A model generated the notes under the pieces. It was not told where the DNA came from. It did not search any database and saw only the letters and a program-made list of their open reading frames with translations. The position numbers and the translations under genes are program-made. A DNA stretch of 64,000 nt from Rhynochetos jubatus (lineage: Eukaryota; Chordata; Aves; Eurypygiformes; Rhynochetidae), in contig CM050654.1 of the NCBI GenBank assembly GCA_027574665.1, positions 25,997,722 through 26,061,721 of the forward strand. The letters run 5' to 3'. Below, piece by piece: positions 38,820-52,489 of this stretch (within the stretch, counting starts at the first letter, position 1; each line of letters starts with the position of its first letter).

Positions 38820-41800
38820 CTCTTTTGTAAGCTGTGTGCACGAGCTCACACAAGGTGCCCTGGACACCTCTGCTGCTGCTAGAAAAACAGTGCTGGCTTC
38901 ATGAAGCCTTTGGGGTCCTGCCTGCTGGAATTTAAGCAGTGGGTTTCAGTAGGATCTGCATGTAGGACCATCCGCCATGGCTGAGAGGACAATGTCTGCC
39001 TGCATCAGAGCCAGGTTAGATCCCATGGGCTCTCAATGGGATAATGGCTCAAATCCCAGCCTGGTTCATAGGAGACAAGGGTCTGTGCTGAGCCCAGGAG
39101 CAGTTGGGATCTTGCTGGTTGCCCTCCTGACTTCCTCCACCCAGAGGTGCTCAGCCGTGCCCCCATCCCAGTCCGCCCCTGTCCCCGTGCCCGGGGAGAG
39201 GCAGGAGGCAGCAGCTGCTGTGGGCTGCCCACCCGCGCTCCAGGTCTCCGAGACACGGCGTGCTCCGGATCTGCACTGCCCTGGCTTTGCCGGGCTGAAA
39301 GCAAGAGGAGCAGCAGCAACTGGCCTCCCCTGCCCATGGTCTGCCCTGATCCCCTCGGCACAAACCACCCCCAAACTGAGCCAGCTGTGCTGCACAAACA
39401 TCCTCACAGAGAAAACACACCTGAAAGCCTCCCACATCCATGGAGAAAAGCAAACCAGAGCCCGCTTCCCAGCCGGATAGGCACACATTTCATCACAGGG
39501 AGCGGTCAGCATCCCCAGGAGGATGCTCAGTCCAGCACCTATCTCCAGGCTTCGGGTCCGGCGTTGTTCGCTGGCCCGTGTCCAGCAAGAGGTCAGGCTC
39601 GGCTAATGCTGCCCTGAGCGGGAGGAGTGGCCGGAACGGCCTCACCGCCCTCAGAGCATCCCCCGCGGCTGGAACGGTCGTTGCCGACGTGACCTGAGAG
39701 CGGCCGCATGGCAGCCAGAGCCCCGGCTCTGAGCACGGGGTGCTGGGGTGAACGCAGTCCCTCCTGCCCTCGGTGATGGTGGGAAGGGGAGGGTGTCCTG
39801 GGAGCCATCGCCGCAGCATGCAGAGACACTCAGTGTGGTTTTACAGCCTTTTATTGCTGCAGCTGGTCTCTGCCACCTTGGGGAGGGCAGGCTGGCACGT
39901 GGGTGCACCGTGCCAAGCAGTTCAGAGGCAGGGCACGTGCCTGGGGTGCCGCTGGGCTCCCATCGCTAGCAAAAGCACCAGCACGACAGGGAAACTGGTC
40001 TCAGCACCCTGCTGGGACAGTCCCCAGTGCTATCCCCGCACAGCCCCTCTGCCTGCAGCATGAGCTCCCCCTGCCCCGCCACTTGTCACCTGCCTGGTGG
40101 CTTATGAAACTTTAAAGCTAATGGTGTAATAAACTCCAATAATGATATTGCAGCTGCACCGGGGCACCCTGGGACGAATACATTACTGCAGCAGTTTGGC
40201 AGGGAGGGCAGCAGCAGGGCTGGGGGATGCTCCGGCCAGCACTGCGGGAGATGGCCAAGCCTCTCCGCGCCCCGCTGTGAGCAGGGCACCCCTCTGCTTT
40301 GCTCCCTCTCAGGCGACCACTGAGCAAAGGCGGGTGGAGGGTGGACGGCCCACCTTGACCACAGTCCTCCCGGAGCATGAGCCAGGCCAGGAGAGCTCCA
40401 GGGGAAATGGTATTGGAGGGAGCATGACCCCCAAGGCAGTTCCTGACTCATGGGCAGGGGATGCTCAGAACTGGGCTAAGCCTGGAGGACCAGTCTGCTC
40501 ACAGGGGTGGGAGCCCCTCCAGCACTGGGCTCCCTGCTGGGGTGAACACCCAAGCTGAGCACCGGCAGGTGTCCCTGTCCTGCCCAGCAGCGCCAGCCCC
40601 TGCGCACACCCAGCAGTGCTGGCGCGCACAGCTGCTGCTGAACACAGCTGTACAGGCACAGCTGGCACAGCTGGGAGGGCATCTCATAGCCAAGGGGGCA
40701 CGCCCAGAGCTTTGTCACACCGGAGGGATGTGGCGCAGCTGGATACAACCCTGCCGTGGCACACAGGGAGGATGAGATCCCCATCCCACCCCAAACGTCC
40801 CTGATCCTGTAGCAGGGAGCCAGTCAGTCCTGTGCTGGCACGGGAGCAGCAGGGCTGGAGCCTGGTGCAGCAGCGGCGGGGAGCCCATCACCAGGTTCTC
40901 CAGGCACCTCCAGAGCCTGTGAGCAGCCCCAGCGAAGGACACAGGTAACACTCACGCCGGCACCCCAGCAGCACCCACACCGGGCAGCAGGGCTGGCACT
41001 CACCTACAGCAGCTCCTCCATCTCTGCCCAAGCCCCAGGGGGGCGTGAGGAGCTGGGTGGGATCGTGTCCAGCCAGCGGAGCATGCGGACCTGCTCTTCA
41101 TGCTCCGAGAGACATCGCTCAGCCGCTCCCTTGTGCTTGGCTGTGTCGGCAGGCCCTGCTCTGCCCCACCCCCTGCAGCCACTGGCACCCAGTGCCCGGG
41201 CAATGGGCATTCCCGGGACTGCTCCCCCTGCCCCATCAACAGCATTTTGCCGGGGCAGCTCCTGCCTCCCGCTTGCCATTCCTAAAAACAACAGAGCCAT
41301 AAACTGCTGGCAGAGCTCTGCTGGCAGAGCTGCCTCAGCGCGGCAATAGGGCTGAGGCTCTAAACGCACCCAAGTCAGGAGACGGGAAGTTATGGGTCCC
41401 CAGGCAGCCGTAGCTCAGCCGCATGGTGCCCATGCGGCCTCGTGCGTGCACAGCCGCCATGCCTCGGGCAAGGGGCAGAGTTAGCGTTACCATGGGAACC
41501 CTCGCTCCCCATTTCCTGACATCTGTGTGATTAAAAACTCAACCTTAATGTCACAACCCCACCAACGACGTGTGCAGCAGGGGCATCGTGCCAGGCCTCC
41601 CTGGGCTGTCAGGTGAAAGGGCTGGGAGCCAAACCCCAGGCTGCCCCTCGGCGGCTGGGGGAGAGGGGGTGGATGGACTGGGTCTGCAGGGAAAGTGGGA
41701 ATTCTGAGGAGGCCGTTGGGGAGTCCCCATGTGAGCTCCATGGCCCAGCTCCATGAAACTGGGATCCGGCATGACAGCAGGCCACGGGCACGGGGCACAG

Positions 41801-41839
41801 GGAGTCGCTGAGTGACCGCAGCAATCAGCCTGGCTGTGA

Positions 41840-43440
41840 GTACTGATGGCACGGCGGGTACCACCTGCCGACAGCAAACATGCCGCCTGCACTGTGCCCT
41901 CAGCGTCCCGTGTGCTGCAAACCCCAGGCACGCTGGTACCCAGCGCAGAGCACGCCGTAACCACCGGACACCTCGTTGGGTGTCATCCTGAGCACGCTGA
42001 GAGCAGGGAAAGGATCCGACCCCTGAGCATCCTGGAAGTGTCGACTCCAAACGTGAACTACGCCATTGCAAACTCGATGCTTTAGGGCACCGAGTGCCAG
42101 CTCCCTGCAAACTGCAGCTGAGGGCACCTCCGGTGCCACTGTGCCACGGGCGCTGAAAAGGCACTGCGCACACGGGATGCACGGCTGGCTGTGAGCGCTG
42201 AGTGTGCTGCAGCGTGAGCCTCGGCGGGGAAACCATGGGCTGACGGCACCGCTAATGCGAGACTTGGCGCTAGCAGTGCGCACAGAGCACGCTGCGACTC
42301 CGGAGCGAGCTGGCATCTGCCACAGAGCACAGGCTAAATAGCGGAAGCACCGCTAACGCTGCGCAGCCAGCTCTGTAAATAGCAAAAGCATCAGGAAGGT
42401 GGTATCGACCGCGCCACGGGCTGTGATCGCAAAGCACACAGCAAGCGAACAGCACATCAGGCACTGGGGGCTGCGCGCAGGGCAAGCAGCAAGCACGCAC
42501 ACCGGGCAAGCAGCAAGCACGCACACCTCTGGGAGCGAGCGGGGAGCACTGCGGGCACGCAGGCTGAGCCCGCTGCAAGCACCGCACACGGCTCCGGCGC
42601 TGAGCACCAGCTGCAGTGCCAGGAGTCTGCTGTGAACACCGATCACACCAACGGGGACAGAACCGCTGAGCACACCGACGCGAGCACTGACTATGCTGCA
42701 AACGCCAAGTCCAGCAGGCGCCGGGCATACCTTGAATACGAAACGCTGCCTGCGGAGATCGCTGAGTGCTTGGCAAACATGAACCCGCAGCTGACACTGG
42801 TGCTGAAGGTGCTGCAAACATCAGCGACCGCAGGTCCTGCACCCTGAGCACGCCGCATGTGCCGAGGGCTGCCGGTGCCGAGCGCGAGCGCTGTGCAAAT
42901 AACTGCGATGCCACAGGTATTAAGTGCCGAGCACTCTGCAATTATCAGGCAAACTGTGGGCATCAAGCACTACGCACACCACGACTGCAAACACGCTGCA
43001 GGCACCAATTTGACAAATACGCTCCTGATAACAAGCGTGTGGCTGAAGGCGCCGAAAAAAGCCGTGCGGGTGTGGGTACGGAGTGCCACAGGCTACCGCA
43101 CACACCAAGCCCGGCGTGGGAACTGGGGTTGCTGCCTGTGTCAGCTGGGGCGTTGTAGGTGTTGCAAATACCCGACGTGGCATGGGTGCGGGATGCCAAC
43201 CGAACGCTTCTCTGGCTCCTTGTGTGCTGTGCCATGAACAGGAAAGATGCCACGGCACCGCCTTCCAAATGCATTGCAAACACCACACTGGCACAGACGC
43301 TCACACTGACCCCTGGGAACTGGGCGCGCTGCAAACACCAGCCCCCTTCCAGCCCCCGACCCGAAGCCCACTCCGCAAAGAGCAGCTCCCCCAGGCTTCG
43401 CATGCTCTGCCAACACCAGACTCACGGCAGCACCGAGCAC
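41840..43440. repeat. Degenerate repetitive tract rich in CTGCAAAC and CTGAGCAC words
   Basis: For 1.6 kb variants of CTGCAAAC and GCTGAGCAC recur every few tens of bases (for example about 41911, 42102, 42692, 42811, 42983, 43331), embedded in CpG- and GCAC-rich sequence. One perfect 24-bp tandem pair lies at 42480-42503 and 42504-42527 (GGGCAAGCAGCAAGCACGCA…). I cannot fix a single period; spacings near 40 and 65 recur. It is probably an old, diverged tandem array. Long cysteine-rich frames across it do not resemble a protein. Confidence 0.5.
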
Positions 43441-44924
43441 TGGCACGCCCGCAGGCTGCCAGTCCCGCATCTCCCCCACCCCAGGGTGCGTGGGGTCCTG
43501 CCTGTCTCGCGAGGAGCGACAGCCGTGCAAGGAGGGCCGGTGGTGCGGCTCGTGACGGTGTGCTCAGGGCCTGTTATTTCATTTTCACTTGTCCCATCCC
43601 ATTAGCACAGCTGTCTGCCACCAGAGAAGGGAAAATTGATGCTAAACGGGATATCAATTTATCATGGAGTGTGTCACCCGCCGCACGGCTCTGCCAGCCG
43701 AGCAGCAGAGACGTGCTGCACCAGCCAAGCAGCACCTGTAATTAACAGCTCGTCAACCTCCCCCACGAGCTGCAGCCCGGGCACCAGCCGGCGGGTACGA
43801 CATGGGGAATCCCAGCTGCGGTGCCACCCTCTGCCCCCAGCCGGGACCCCAGCATCCCTCCTCAGAGGCCGCATGTGCCCACCTCCCGCCCCGCTGCCAG
43901 GGATGGAGGCAGCCGGGGTGTCACACGTGGGCACACCAGGGTTGGATGCTTGGAGCTAGCGGTCAGTCCCCTGTCCCAGCCCTGTCTCAGCAATGTCACC
44001 CCCTGACCCCTCACTGCTGACATGTCCCTGGCATGAGGCAGAGCCGTAGCTCATGAGGTGACGGTCCCTGTGAGTGACGAGCCGGGAGCCCAGCTCCCCG
44101 GTGTGAGTTACGGCCGCTGCCTGCGCTCAGTGAGACATCAATCCCGACGGGCGGCAGGGATAGAAACGTAGCGTTCAGCGTGCTGGGAAGGGGCCGCAGG
44201 ACAGGCCATCAATCCTGTCAGCTGGGTGGGATGCTGGCATAGGCAGGGCCGGCTGGGGACACCCCTGCCTGCGTCCCCTTGTCCAGTCCCTGTCACCCTG
44301 GGTGCCCCCAGCCCCAAGGTGAATGCAGGCTGTCGTGCCCAGCCCATGCTGCCCAGCTGCAGAGCCACAGCAGGAGGCATGTGCCAAATGTGGCTTCTCC
44401 CAGCCTTGGGGATGATGGTGGCTGTTCTCTGGGAAAGGCGAGAGCAGGAAGGAGGGAAAGGGCCACTGGGACAGCCTGGCACGGAGCCAGGAGTGGGGTC
44501 CCAGCCCAGCACCAACATATTCTCCAAGGGGCTTTGCACGAGCAAGCTCTCCATCCCTGCTACTCCAGGCTGCTCCATGCCCCTACCTTTCCCCAGTGCC
44601 CCTGCCACACAGGGGCGCTGCAGCCACACAGCCCCTTCCCCACCATGCCCTGGCAGAAGCAGAACCAAACCCCCTCCCAGGCGGGGGTTGGGCACTGGGA
44701 CCCCACCCCATCATCCCACATCCCACCCGCATGCCCGGGCTGCGTGACGGCGGTATGGCGAGGGACGGCCGGCGGGAGGGATCGGGCAAGCGGAGCGGCC
44801 AGCAGAGCAGAGGCTGTTTGCTGCTTTGATGTTAAACACCCAGAGATGAAATGTGTGCCCCCGGGCTGGGTCCCTCGCAGCCAGCCGGCCGGCCAGCCGC
44901 TGGCTGCGGAGCCGTGCCAGCGCT

Positions 44925-45100
44925 GGGGCCGATAATTGGATGCATGTTTCTTCCAATGAGTTTGTATCATTTTTATGTAAATTTGACATTTTCCTGATGT
45001 TCTGTAATGTGCACAAAGCAAGTGCCGCTCCTGCCGTCGGCAAAGCCTATTTCCTTCCTGTCTGAAGTGCTGTGTTGATTTAAGGGCCTGCTAATACGCG
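44925..45100. promoter_or_regulatory. Candidate upstream conserved block
   Basis: An AT-rich island (GATAATTGGATGCATG, TTTTTATGTAAATTTGACAT, TGCACAAAGCAAG) flanked by GC-rich DNA. This is a motif and composition call only. Confidence 0.3.
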
Positions 45101-45779
45101 CAGCCGGGGCCCCCCCCACTCCGTGCACATGCACGTGCCCGCACGTGGCTCACCGGCTCCGCTCTCTCTCCATCAGTGTACAGCTCCCGGTTTTCCAACC
45201 CCATGTCCGACCCAGCGCTTGGGCCGTCCTGCTCCAGCACAGGGCAGAGCTGGGCTCCCCCAGACGGTGGGGCACCTTCCCCGTCTCACGTGCCACCAAC
45301 TCCCTGGGATGCCACTCGGTAGCTTGGCTCATCGTGGCGGAGGTGAAGAGGTGCCTCCGTGCCCGGTGCGGGGAGGACCGCAGGCAGCCCGGGGCTCCTT
45401 CATCTCCCGGAGGAAGGTGGGAGGAGATCAGAGCCCGGGAGCCAGAGCAAGAGGAAAGCAGACGCAATCGAGGGGCACCTTTCTGGCAGCACGGGGAGGT
45501 GCTGCTAATTAACTGCACGCCCAGGGCTGCGGGGGACCGTGCAGGGGTAGCTTTGAACTCTGGTGCTCCAGGAGCTGCTGGAGGGGCCAGCATGGATCTG
45601 TCTGAGCACCCCTGACCGCTCCCTGGCAGGGGTCTGCATATCCTGGCCACAGCAATGCCTGCCCACGGGCAGCGGCCATGGCACTGGGGGGGGCCCTTCC
45701 CAGGGCAAGGGCACCCCTGCTCCCACGTCTCGCGCTTCTCGCGCCACCCAATTTTCCCGGGCTCCGTCTGCAGCGCAGG

Positions 45780-46010
45780 CGAGCCCGTTTCAAAGGCAGC
45801 GCTGCTATTTAAAGCCCTTATTGTTCGCGTCCTTGACACCGGCAGCTACATCCTGCTGTCGTTCGATGCGAGCGCATCCTGGCCCGGCCAGCCAGAGGAA
45901 GGCAGCTAATGAAGAGCAAGTGCAAAGACGCCTCTTCTTTGTCCTGATCACAAAGCTGCTTCCCAAACAGTCCCCCTCCGCCCTGAGCCGGGTGGCTATT
46001 TATAGCTCCC
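45780..46010. promoter_or_regulatory. Candidate upstream enhancer with perfect MEF2 site
   Basis: It contains the palindromic MEF2 site CTATTTATAG at 45996-46005 and a second CTATTTAAAG at about 45805, with ATTGTTCG and CTAATGAAG between them. Confidence 0.35.
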
Positions 46011-47344
46011 CTTCCCCAGGGCACGCCGGGAGTTTCCTCCAGACAGCGATGCCCTGGGATCCCTTCCATGGGCTGCAGGGATGAAGGCTCTGAGGTCCCA
46101 CGGCCCGGGGACCTGCTCGCAGGGGCACCCCATCCCTGTGTGCTCCCCTTGCAGGGGCAACTGTAGGGCAGCTGGGTCAGCCCAGGCCAGGGAGACGGTG
46201 GGCTTCCCCCCGGGGTCAGCTCCTTGCCCAGGCCAGGAAGCCGGTGACCCTGGGGGAAGCCTCTCCATCTGGCTAGCATCGACGCCTCCCTCCTTTTCCT
46301 CCCTGCAGGCGGGCGCACATCTGGCAACGCCAGTCCCCTGCCCACCTCTGGCATGGGCTGCGCAGCTGCAGGACGTGGCGGAGGGCTGGGTGCCCCAGCC
46401 GAGCTCCCCAAGCCCCAGAGCAACCTGCTTCCAGGCCCCCCGATCGCATGGGCATCTGCTGCTCCCCCGTGCCAGGCGCTGCTCTCCGGCGAGCAGCTTT
46501 GACAGGAAATTAAAGATTAATGTTCCCCGCGGCACCTGTGCCGGCGGCACCCACGGTGCTGAGAACGTGCCTGGCATGGCAACCCGGGCTGGGGGAGCTA
46601 GGGCAGGGGTCCGCAGAGAGTGTGGGGCAGGGAGAAGGGGGGCTGTGTGGAAGGCAGGGGTGGGGATGTGGAGAAAAGGGACTTTTTCCCTGGGTACCGA
46701 GTCACCTCCACTGCATGGGGCCTCCAGAGCCAGGCAAGGAAATGCCACCCCGCAGGCAGGGCAGCACCAGGCTGGAGGGGCTAGGGGAGCGGCTGCGGGG
46801 GGTCGCAGGTCTCCAAGATCTGCGCATGGCCCTCAGCCCCTTCCCTACCTCTTTCAGCATGGGGTTGGCCTGGCTGGGGACCCACCAGCCCCTCAAGGGG
46901 ACACCCCGCAGCAGGCCAGGGGATGCCAGCTCCCAGCTAACTGGCTGCCTGGCACAGGCAAGCAGAGCCGTGCAGCTGAGCAGGCAGTGTGATGGCAGGA
47001 GCGTTTCCTCCCTCTCGCTGGGAGGGAATTAAGCTCAGCCCAGCTCTGGCTGGCAGCGGCCATGCCCACATGGCTGCACCGGCGGCTGCAGCTGCCGCCT
47101 CGGCTCCCGGCGCAGCTGGGTGCTCCATGTCTGCTGCACCCACCACCGCTCCCATGGCACCCCCACCCTGCTCCCAGGGCACAGGGCTGTGCCAGACCCC
47201 CTTGTGCCCTGCACCAACTCCTGTGGGCATGCACTGAGCTCCGTAAGAGCGGTGGGATGCGTTTCCCCGCATCCTGGCCCTGGGCACGCACCCACCGTGA
47301 CCACAGGTCTCTCCTCAGGTTCCCCAGGAGCACCGGGTGCCTTG

Positions 47345-47640
47345 GTGGTTTTGTGAAATATGGCCCCTATAAGTCCCGCCGGGTGCGAGCCTTAATTCTC
47401 AATATATTTTCAAATATAGTTCAATTATTTTTCCCATATATCATGGGGAAATTGCAGTGGCGAGTGGCGGCGCTAAGCAGGGAGCGCGTGGCGGGGCGGC
47501 GTTAATAGGATTGTGCATGGTATTATGCATGAGGTCGTTCAGGACACAGTGGGGAACCTCGCGTGCTCCGGAGAGACAGGAAGGAATAAATCAGGCTATT
47601 AGCCCAGCACCTTGCTCAGGTCTGCAGGGGATTAATCTCT
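47345..47640. promoter_or_regulatory. Candidate upstream conserved block
   Basis: An AT-rich stretch (CTTAATTCTCAATATATTTT, CAAATATAG, CAATTATTTTTCCCATATAT, ATGGTATTATGCATGAGG) in GC-rich surroundings. It is among the most pronounced composition dips upstream of ASIC4. Confidence 0.35.
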
Positions 47641-50600
47641 GCAGCGTGCAGGGATCCCAGCCGCGCTGCCTCCCCGGTCTCCTCCCAGCAGCTCCGTCCT
47701 GCTCCCTGCCCATGTCTGCCCAAAGCACCGGGGACTGGAGGCAGCGCTGAACGTGCCAGAGTCACCAAAGCGAGTGTGACACGTCACTGGAGAGTGGGCA
47801 TCCCAGGACTGCCCTCAGGACAGTCACTGAGCCTGGTAGCGAGGCTGGTGGGGCATCCCAAGAAAGCCCTGTGTGTCTCGGGACCTTTGCTGGGAAAGCC
47901 TCATCCTTGGCTTGAGTTTGCGAAAGGGCTGAGGATGGGCATGTCCCCAGACCTCGTTCCAGCCCTGTGCACGGTCCCGTCAGCTTCGTGCCCAGTGCCA
48001 TGCTGCAGCTGGGCGGCGTGGGGTGCCCACGCCGCCTCTCGCCATGCGGCAGACGCCCGGCCGGCACCTGGGGAGCAGCCGCAGCCTTCAGGCCGGGCGC
48101 GTGTAATCAGCCGGGACAGTCACATTTCCTTCGGCTCACCATGAATATTTATGCAATTTGCACAGAGCTGCTGGAGCCGAGATGCTGAGCTGGAGGGGAG
48201 ATGGCAGCCTGGCCCCCCGGCTCCCCACAGGTCCCGTGGGACCTTCCCAGGTCCGGTCCTGCTTGGCCGTGCCATGGCACACGCCTCCACACCGCAGCCG
48301 GCAAGCAGCGAGATGGGATGCAAAGGTCCTGGGAGCAGCGACCTTGGGGATGGATGCGAGGGAGGGCAGGGTGCCCGAGGTGGGGCTGGGCATGGCTGTG
48401 CCAGCTTTGCAGGGGTAACATCTGCACCAGCCACAAACCATACGAAGAGCACCAAAAGCAGGTCCCGGGCACTGGGCACATGGGCTGTGGCTGGAAGCTG
48501 CCTGCCTGCCTGGGATAGCCCAGCAGCTTCGGCACTGCCTGGGCTGGTGCCCACCGAGATGGAGCCCAGCATGCAAGGAGCATCTCTCCAGGGTGACTTG
48601 GTTTGGGGGCAACTGGAATTCCCACAGGACCCACCACCACAGGCTCATGCCCACATCCAGCCCAGGCCACAGGGTCGGGGCAAGGGACAGCACTGCTGTG
48701 AGCTACAGACCCCTCTCTGGAGTGGCCTGTGCAGGATGACCAGGGCTCCTTTTCAGAGGCTGGGTAGCCAGGGCTGTCTCCACAGGCAGGAGCAGGCAGG
48801 ATGCTGGCTCCCCTTGCCCAGGGCTTGGCCCACTCCGAGCATTGAAGAGGTTCCCTGATGCATGGCAGATGCTTCTCTCCCCGGGCTGGGTCCCTGGGGT
48901 CTGCTCTGCCCCACAGTGACTGCCCCACGGCGGGCAGGGAGGTGAAGGACCCTCTGGGCAAGGGCAGGGGTGGCTCCCTGGCAGCAATGGAGCTGGCAGT
49001 GCCAGAGCAAGCAGCGAGTGCAGGTGAGGTTTACAGTAAAGGGAAAAACAAATTATTAATCATGAGAGCAGCCCCAGCCGGGCTGTCAGGGCCGCATGGG
49101 CTCATGAATATTCAGCATCGGGCTGAGCACTAAATCTCATTTAAATGTCAGGGACCATTAGGCAGACAGGGAGGGGGCTGGGATGGCAGCTCCCCACTCT
49201 TGTCACGCCCCAAGCCAGCCGGACAGACCGGGACCAGGGTGCTGGCACTCACTGGCACAGCTGCGCAGGGGCCAACCTGGTACTCCGGGTGCCCCTAGCC
49301 CAGCACCTGGGTGGTCCTTGGGGGTGTCTGAAACTCTCTGGCACCTCTGCCAACCCTGAGCGTCTTTTAATTGCTGGTGGGTGCTGAAAACCCACACTGA
49401 GCACCCTACAGATCCAGGGACTGCCAGCCACACACCCCTCTCCTCCCGGGCAGAGGAACGAATCCATCCGGATCATCTGCCTGGGCAGGCTCAGCCTGGC
49501 AGGACACACACGCTCCCTCAGCATTCTCCCTGAGCCCTCCTTGATTCCTCAAGGCAGGTACAGGAGCAGCTCTGCATCCTTCCCTGGCAGAGGGGTGGGT
49601 GCCAGAGGGGTGCCCCGAGGGGTGCCCAGGAACACCCTGCACAGTGTTGCAGGACTGAAAACGTGCCAGGGAGGTGTGGACAGCACACCCAGGGCTCTAC
49701 ATACTTGGCATCCTCCTTTGGAGCCCTCCATGGGGCCCATTCCCTGGTAGTGCCCAGGCACCGGCACTTTCCACGGCAAGCACCCTCTCCTCGAGCCGCA
49801 CACTTGCACCCAGCCGCCCATCATGCTGAGGGTGGTGGCCTCCATGGTGTCCATGGTGGTGGCAGCAGCAGGCGGCAGCAGGCGGCAGCAGGAGGGAGCA
49901 AGGCAGGCCTGGGCACTGCCTCCCCGTGCTGGCACTCACACTCTCTCCAGCTCAGCAGGGGCCTGGCAATTACACGGATATGTTTAAGCTCTTAATCCTA
50001 CTGAAGATTATTCCAAGGTCGGGGTGCGAGGCAGGTCCCCACGCGCTGCCAGGCTGCGACGCGCCCCTGCTGCCATCTGCCGGGACTGGCCAGCTGAGGG
50101 TTTGCCGGCATCCCTCCACCTGTGGCATGGCCACAGCCACCAGCCTGTTGCCAACTCCAAAGGTTTGAGCCTGGCGTGGGGGACCCTGCCTGCAGCCTCT
50201 CCCAGGTGCCGGTGCCTCCCCCTGACAGTCCCACCTCCTGGCACCATCGGCTCCCTCTGGTTGGCCCCACGCTGCTCCATGGGAAGCATGAGAGGTGGCC
50301 TGAACCATCCAGAGGGATGAGGACACCTTTGAAGAGGACTCCAGCGGGGCCCAGGGGATATCTTGGAGTTGCCACGGGTGTAGCCAGGGCTCCAAGACTG
50401 CTGCATGCTCATCCAGGGGGACACCGGGGCTCAGAGCTGCAGAGGGTCTGAGGGTTGCTGGTGACCAAAGTGATGGCTCACAAGCTCGAAAGCCTTTGTC
50501 GTCACTGGCACTGGGGGGTGATGGTCTAAGAGCAGCAAGTGGCTCGGAGATGATGCAAGCCAACGTGGGGGCAGGTCTCCAGCTCACTGGAGAGCAGGAC

Positions 50601-51419
50601 CATTAACTGCAGCTGTGCTGGGGTCTCCTCCAGACACCTCCAGGTGAGCACGGGTGCTTTTCGGGGTCATTGCCCCTGCCTGAGGCGGGTTGTGTGGTGA
50701 TATCTAAAAGGAGGGATGGTGCCCAGGAGAGGGAAGAAGCGCTCAGGCTGGGCAGTAGCACCTGGGATTCCCCCTCCCTCCGCATCACTCTTGGGAATCC
50801 GTCACCCACTCCCGTCGGGGCCGTGGTCCTGCCCTGCCCGCTGCCGACAGCTGACGGGCCCGCAGGACCTGGCATTTCCTCCCTGGGAAGATGTGAAAGT
50901 GCTGCCATCCATCACTGTCCTGTCTCCTGCGGCAGGCCAGAGGGGCTGGGGGATGGGGCTCTGTCAGGGGGGTCTGGCATTACCAGCCGGAGGCAGCGGG
51001 ACTCCTTGGGGGGAGTCCATGGGCACAGCGAGAGGATGAGGCGTGCAGCACCCTTGGGTGCTCTCTGTGGCCTCACTGCACCATTTACACCCACGGTCAG
51101 CACCAGACTCACACTGCCTGGGGCAGAGCCTGGGGCAGCACGGCGCCTGCTCTTCACACCCAGATCCCCTGCATCCCGCAATCCCCTTGAAAAGATGCTT
51201 TTCCAGCCCAGCACACTCCTTCCTGCTGCAGGATGTGCCGGGAACCAGCACTGGGTTCTCCTGCTTTCCCCTCATCCACAGCCATCCCGCACACCAGCAC
51301 GCAGACACACCAGCCTCCGCACCCCATCCTGCTGCCCCACCACCATACCCCCCTTCCCTCACACCCCTCAAGCCCCAAGGTGCTGCCCCTGCCCCAGACC
51401 CCTGCGTCCTCTCCTGCTG

Positions 51420-51900
51420 CTGGTTGGGAAGGTAAAAAAAATATTAATGATTATTAGGAAGAGCTAAAGCGGAATTGCAAATGTTATTTCTCTGGTAGAT
51501 GGATGATAGCGGGGTGGATGATAGATAGCTGGATGGATGGATCTCTCTCCCTCCAAGCTGTAACCCCCTTCCAATCGCTCCCTCCGGAGCACTGCTGTCA
51601 CCTTGTCTCTGCTCAGAAGGGCTTTTACTGGCTCACTGGGGGATGCACGAGAACAGGTTATTAATACATGGAGAGGGGGATGGAATCCATTTGACTTGAA
51701 AATAGCTGAGAAACTGAACTGCACTTTTAAAATCTGCTTTTAATCAGAAGGAAAAGAAGAGAAGTTTGAACAATTAGGGAGTAATGAAGAGCTTCGGAAA
51801 AAAAAAGCTCTCTGAAGATTAGCTAAGATTTTTACAGCACTTGGAGAATTTAAAGAGCTATGCTGGTATCGAGCAAAATCATACACATATTCCCTGTGAA
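51420..51900. promoter_or_regulatory. Candidate upstream conserved block with GATG/GATA microsatellite
   Basis: An AT-rich region with AATATTAATGATTATTAGG, a short GGAT/GATA repeat at about 51498-51543, and a purine-rich stretch (about 51740-51850) with an A8 run. No gene is recognised. Confidence 0.3.
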
Positions 51901-52489
51901 AATCACAGGCGGTGGGGCCGTCGGCGAGTGCCCGAGCCTGGATGTCCACAGACAGGCACAGCGCTGTGAGCAGCGACGCTGTGCTGCCTGCACGCTGGGG
52001 CAAGCAAGCAGCTGGCAGCAGCAGGGCTCACCCCTCACCCCCTGCCCATGGGGGAGAACGGGAGCGTGGCCGGGAGGGACCCCAGCTCGGAGGGATGGAG
52101 AGCCATGGTGGAGGCTCGCTCCGGGTGTGCAACCTCCACAGCAAGGATGGACCCACCCCAGCCACTCCAAGCCCTCGGCGAGGGGAGCGGGGGCAGTCTC
52201 CCATGGATTTGGGATTTGGGGGGCTGCGGATGCCCAGAAGAAGGGCATGGGCAGGGACCGCTGGTGTCATATCCCTGGAAGAGTGGGCACGGAAAGGCAA
52301 TCCTTAGGCACACCTATGACACCTTAGGAAACCCAGTGCCGGCGTCTCCTGCCCCAAGCTGACCCTTGGCACTTGCCGCGTGGGGAAACCCACCGGTCAG
52401 CCTGCCCGTCCCCGGCACGCACCGGTACCTGCCGGGGGCCCGTCACCGGGAGGCGAGCGCGGGGGCTGCACAGCCTGCACAGCAGCAGC

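Noticed and set aside
39846..39856. AATAAA on the minus strand as the 3' end of an unknown gene
   Set aside because: No exon or frame upstream on that strand supports a transcript; a lone hexamer is expected by chance.
42270..42941. Cysteine-rich 223-codon frame on the minus strand, toxin- or keratin-like at first sight
   Set aside because: The Cys pattern comes from the repetitive GCAC/TGCA words of the tract. There is no signal peptide, splice structure or regular Cys spacing.
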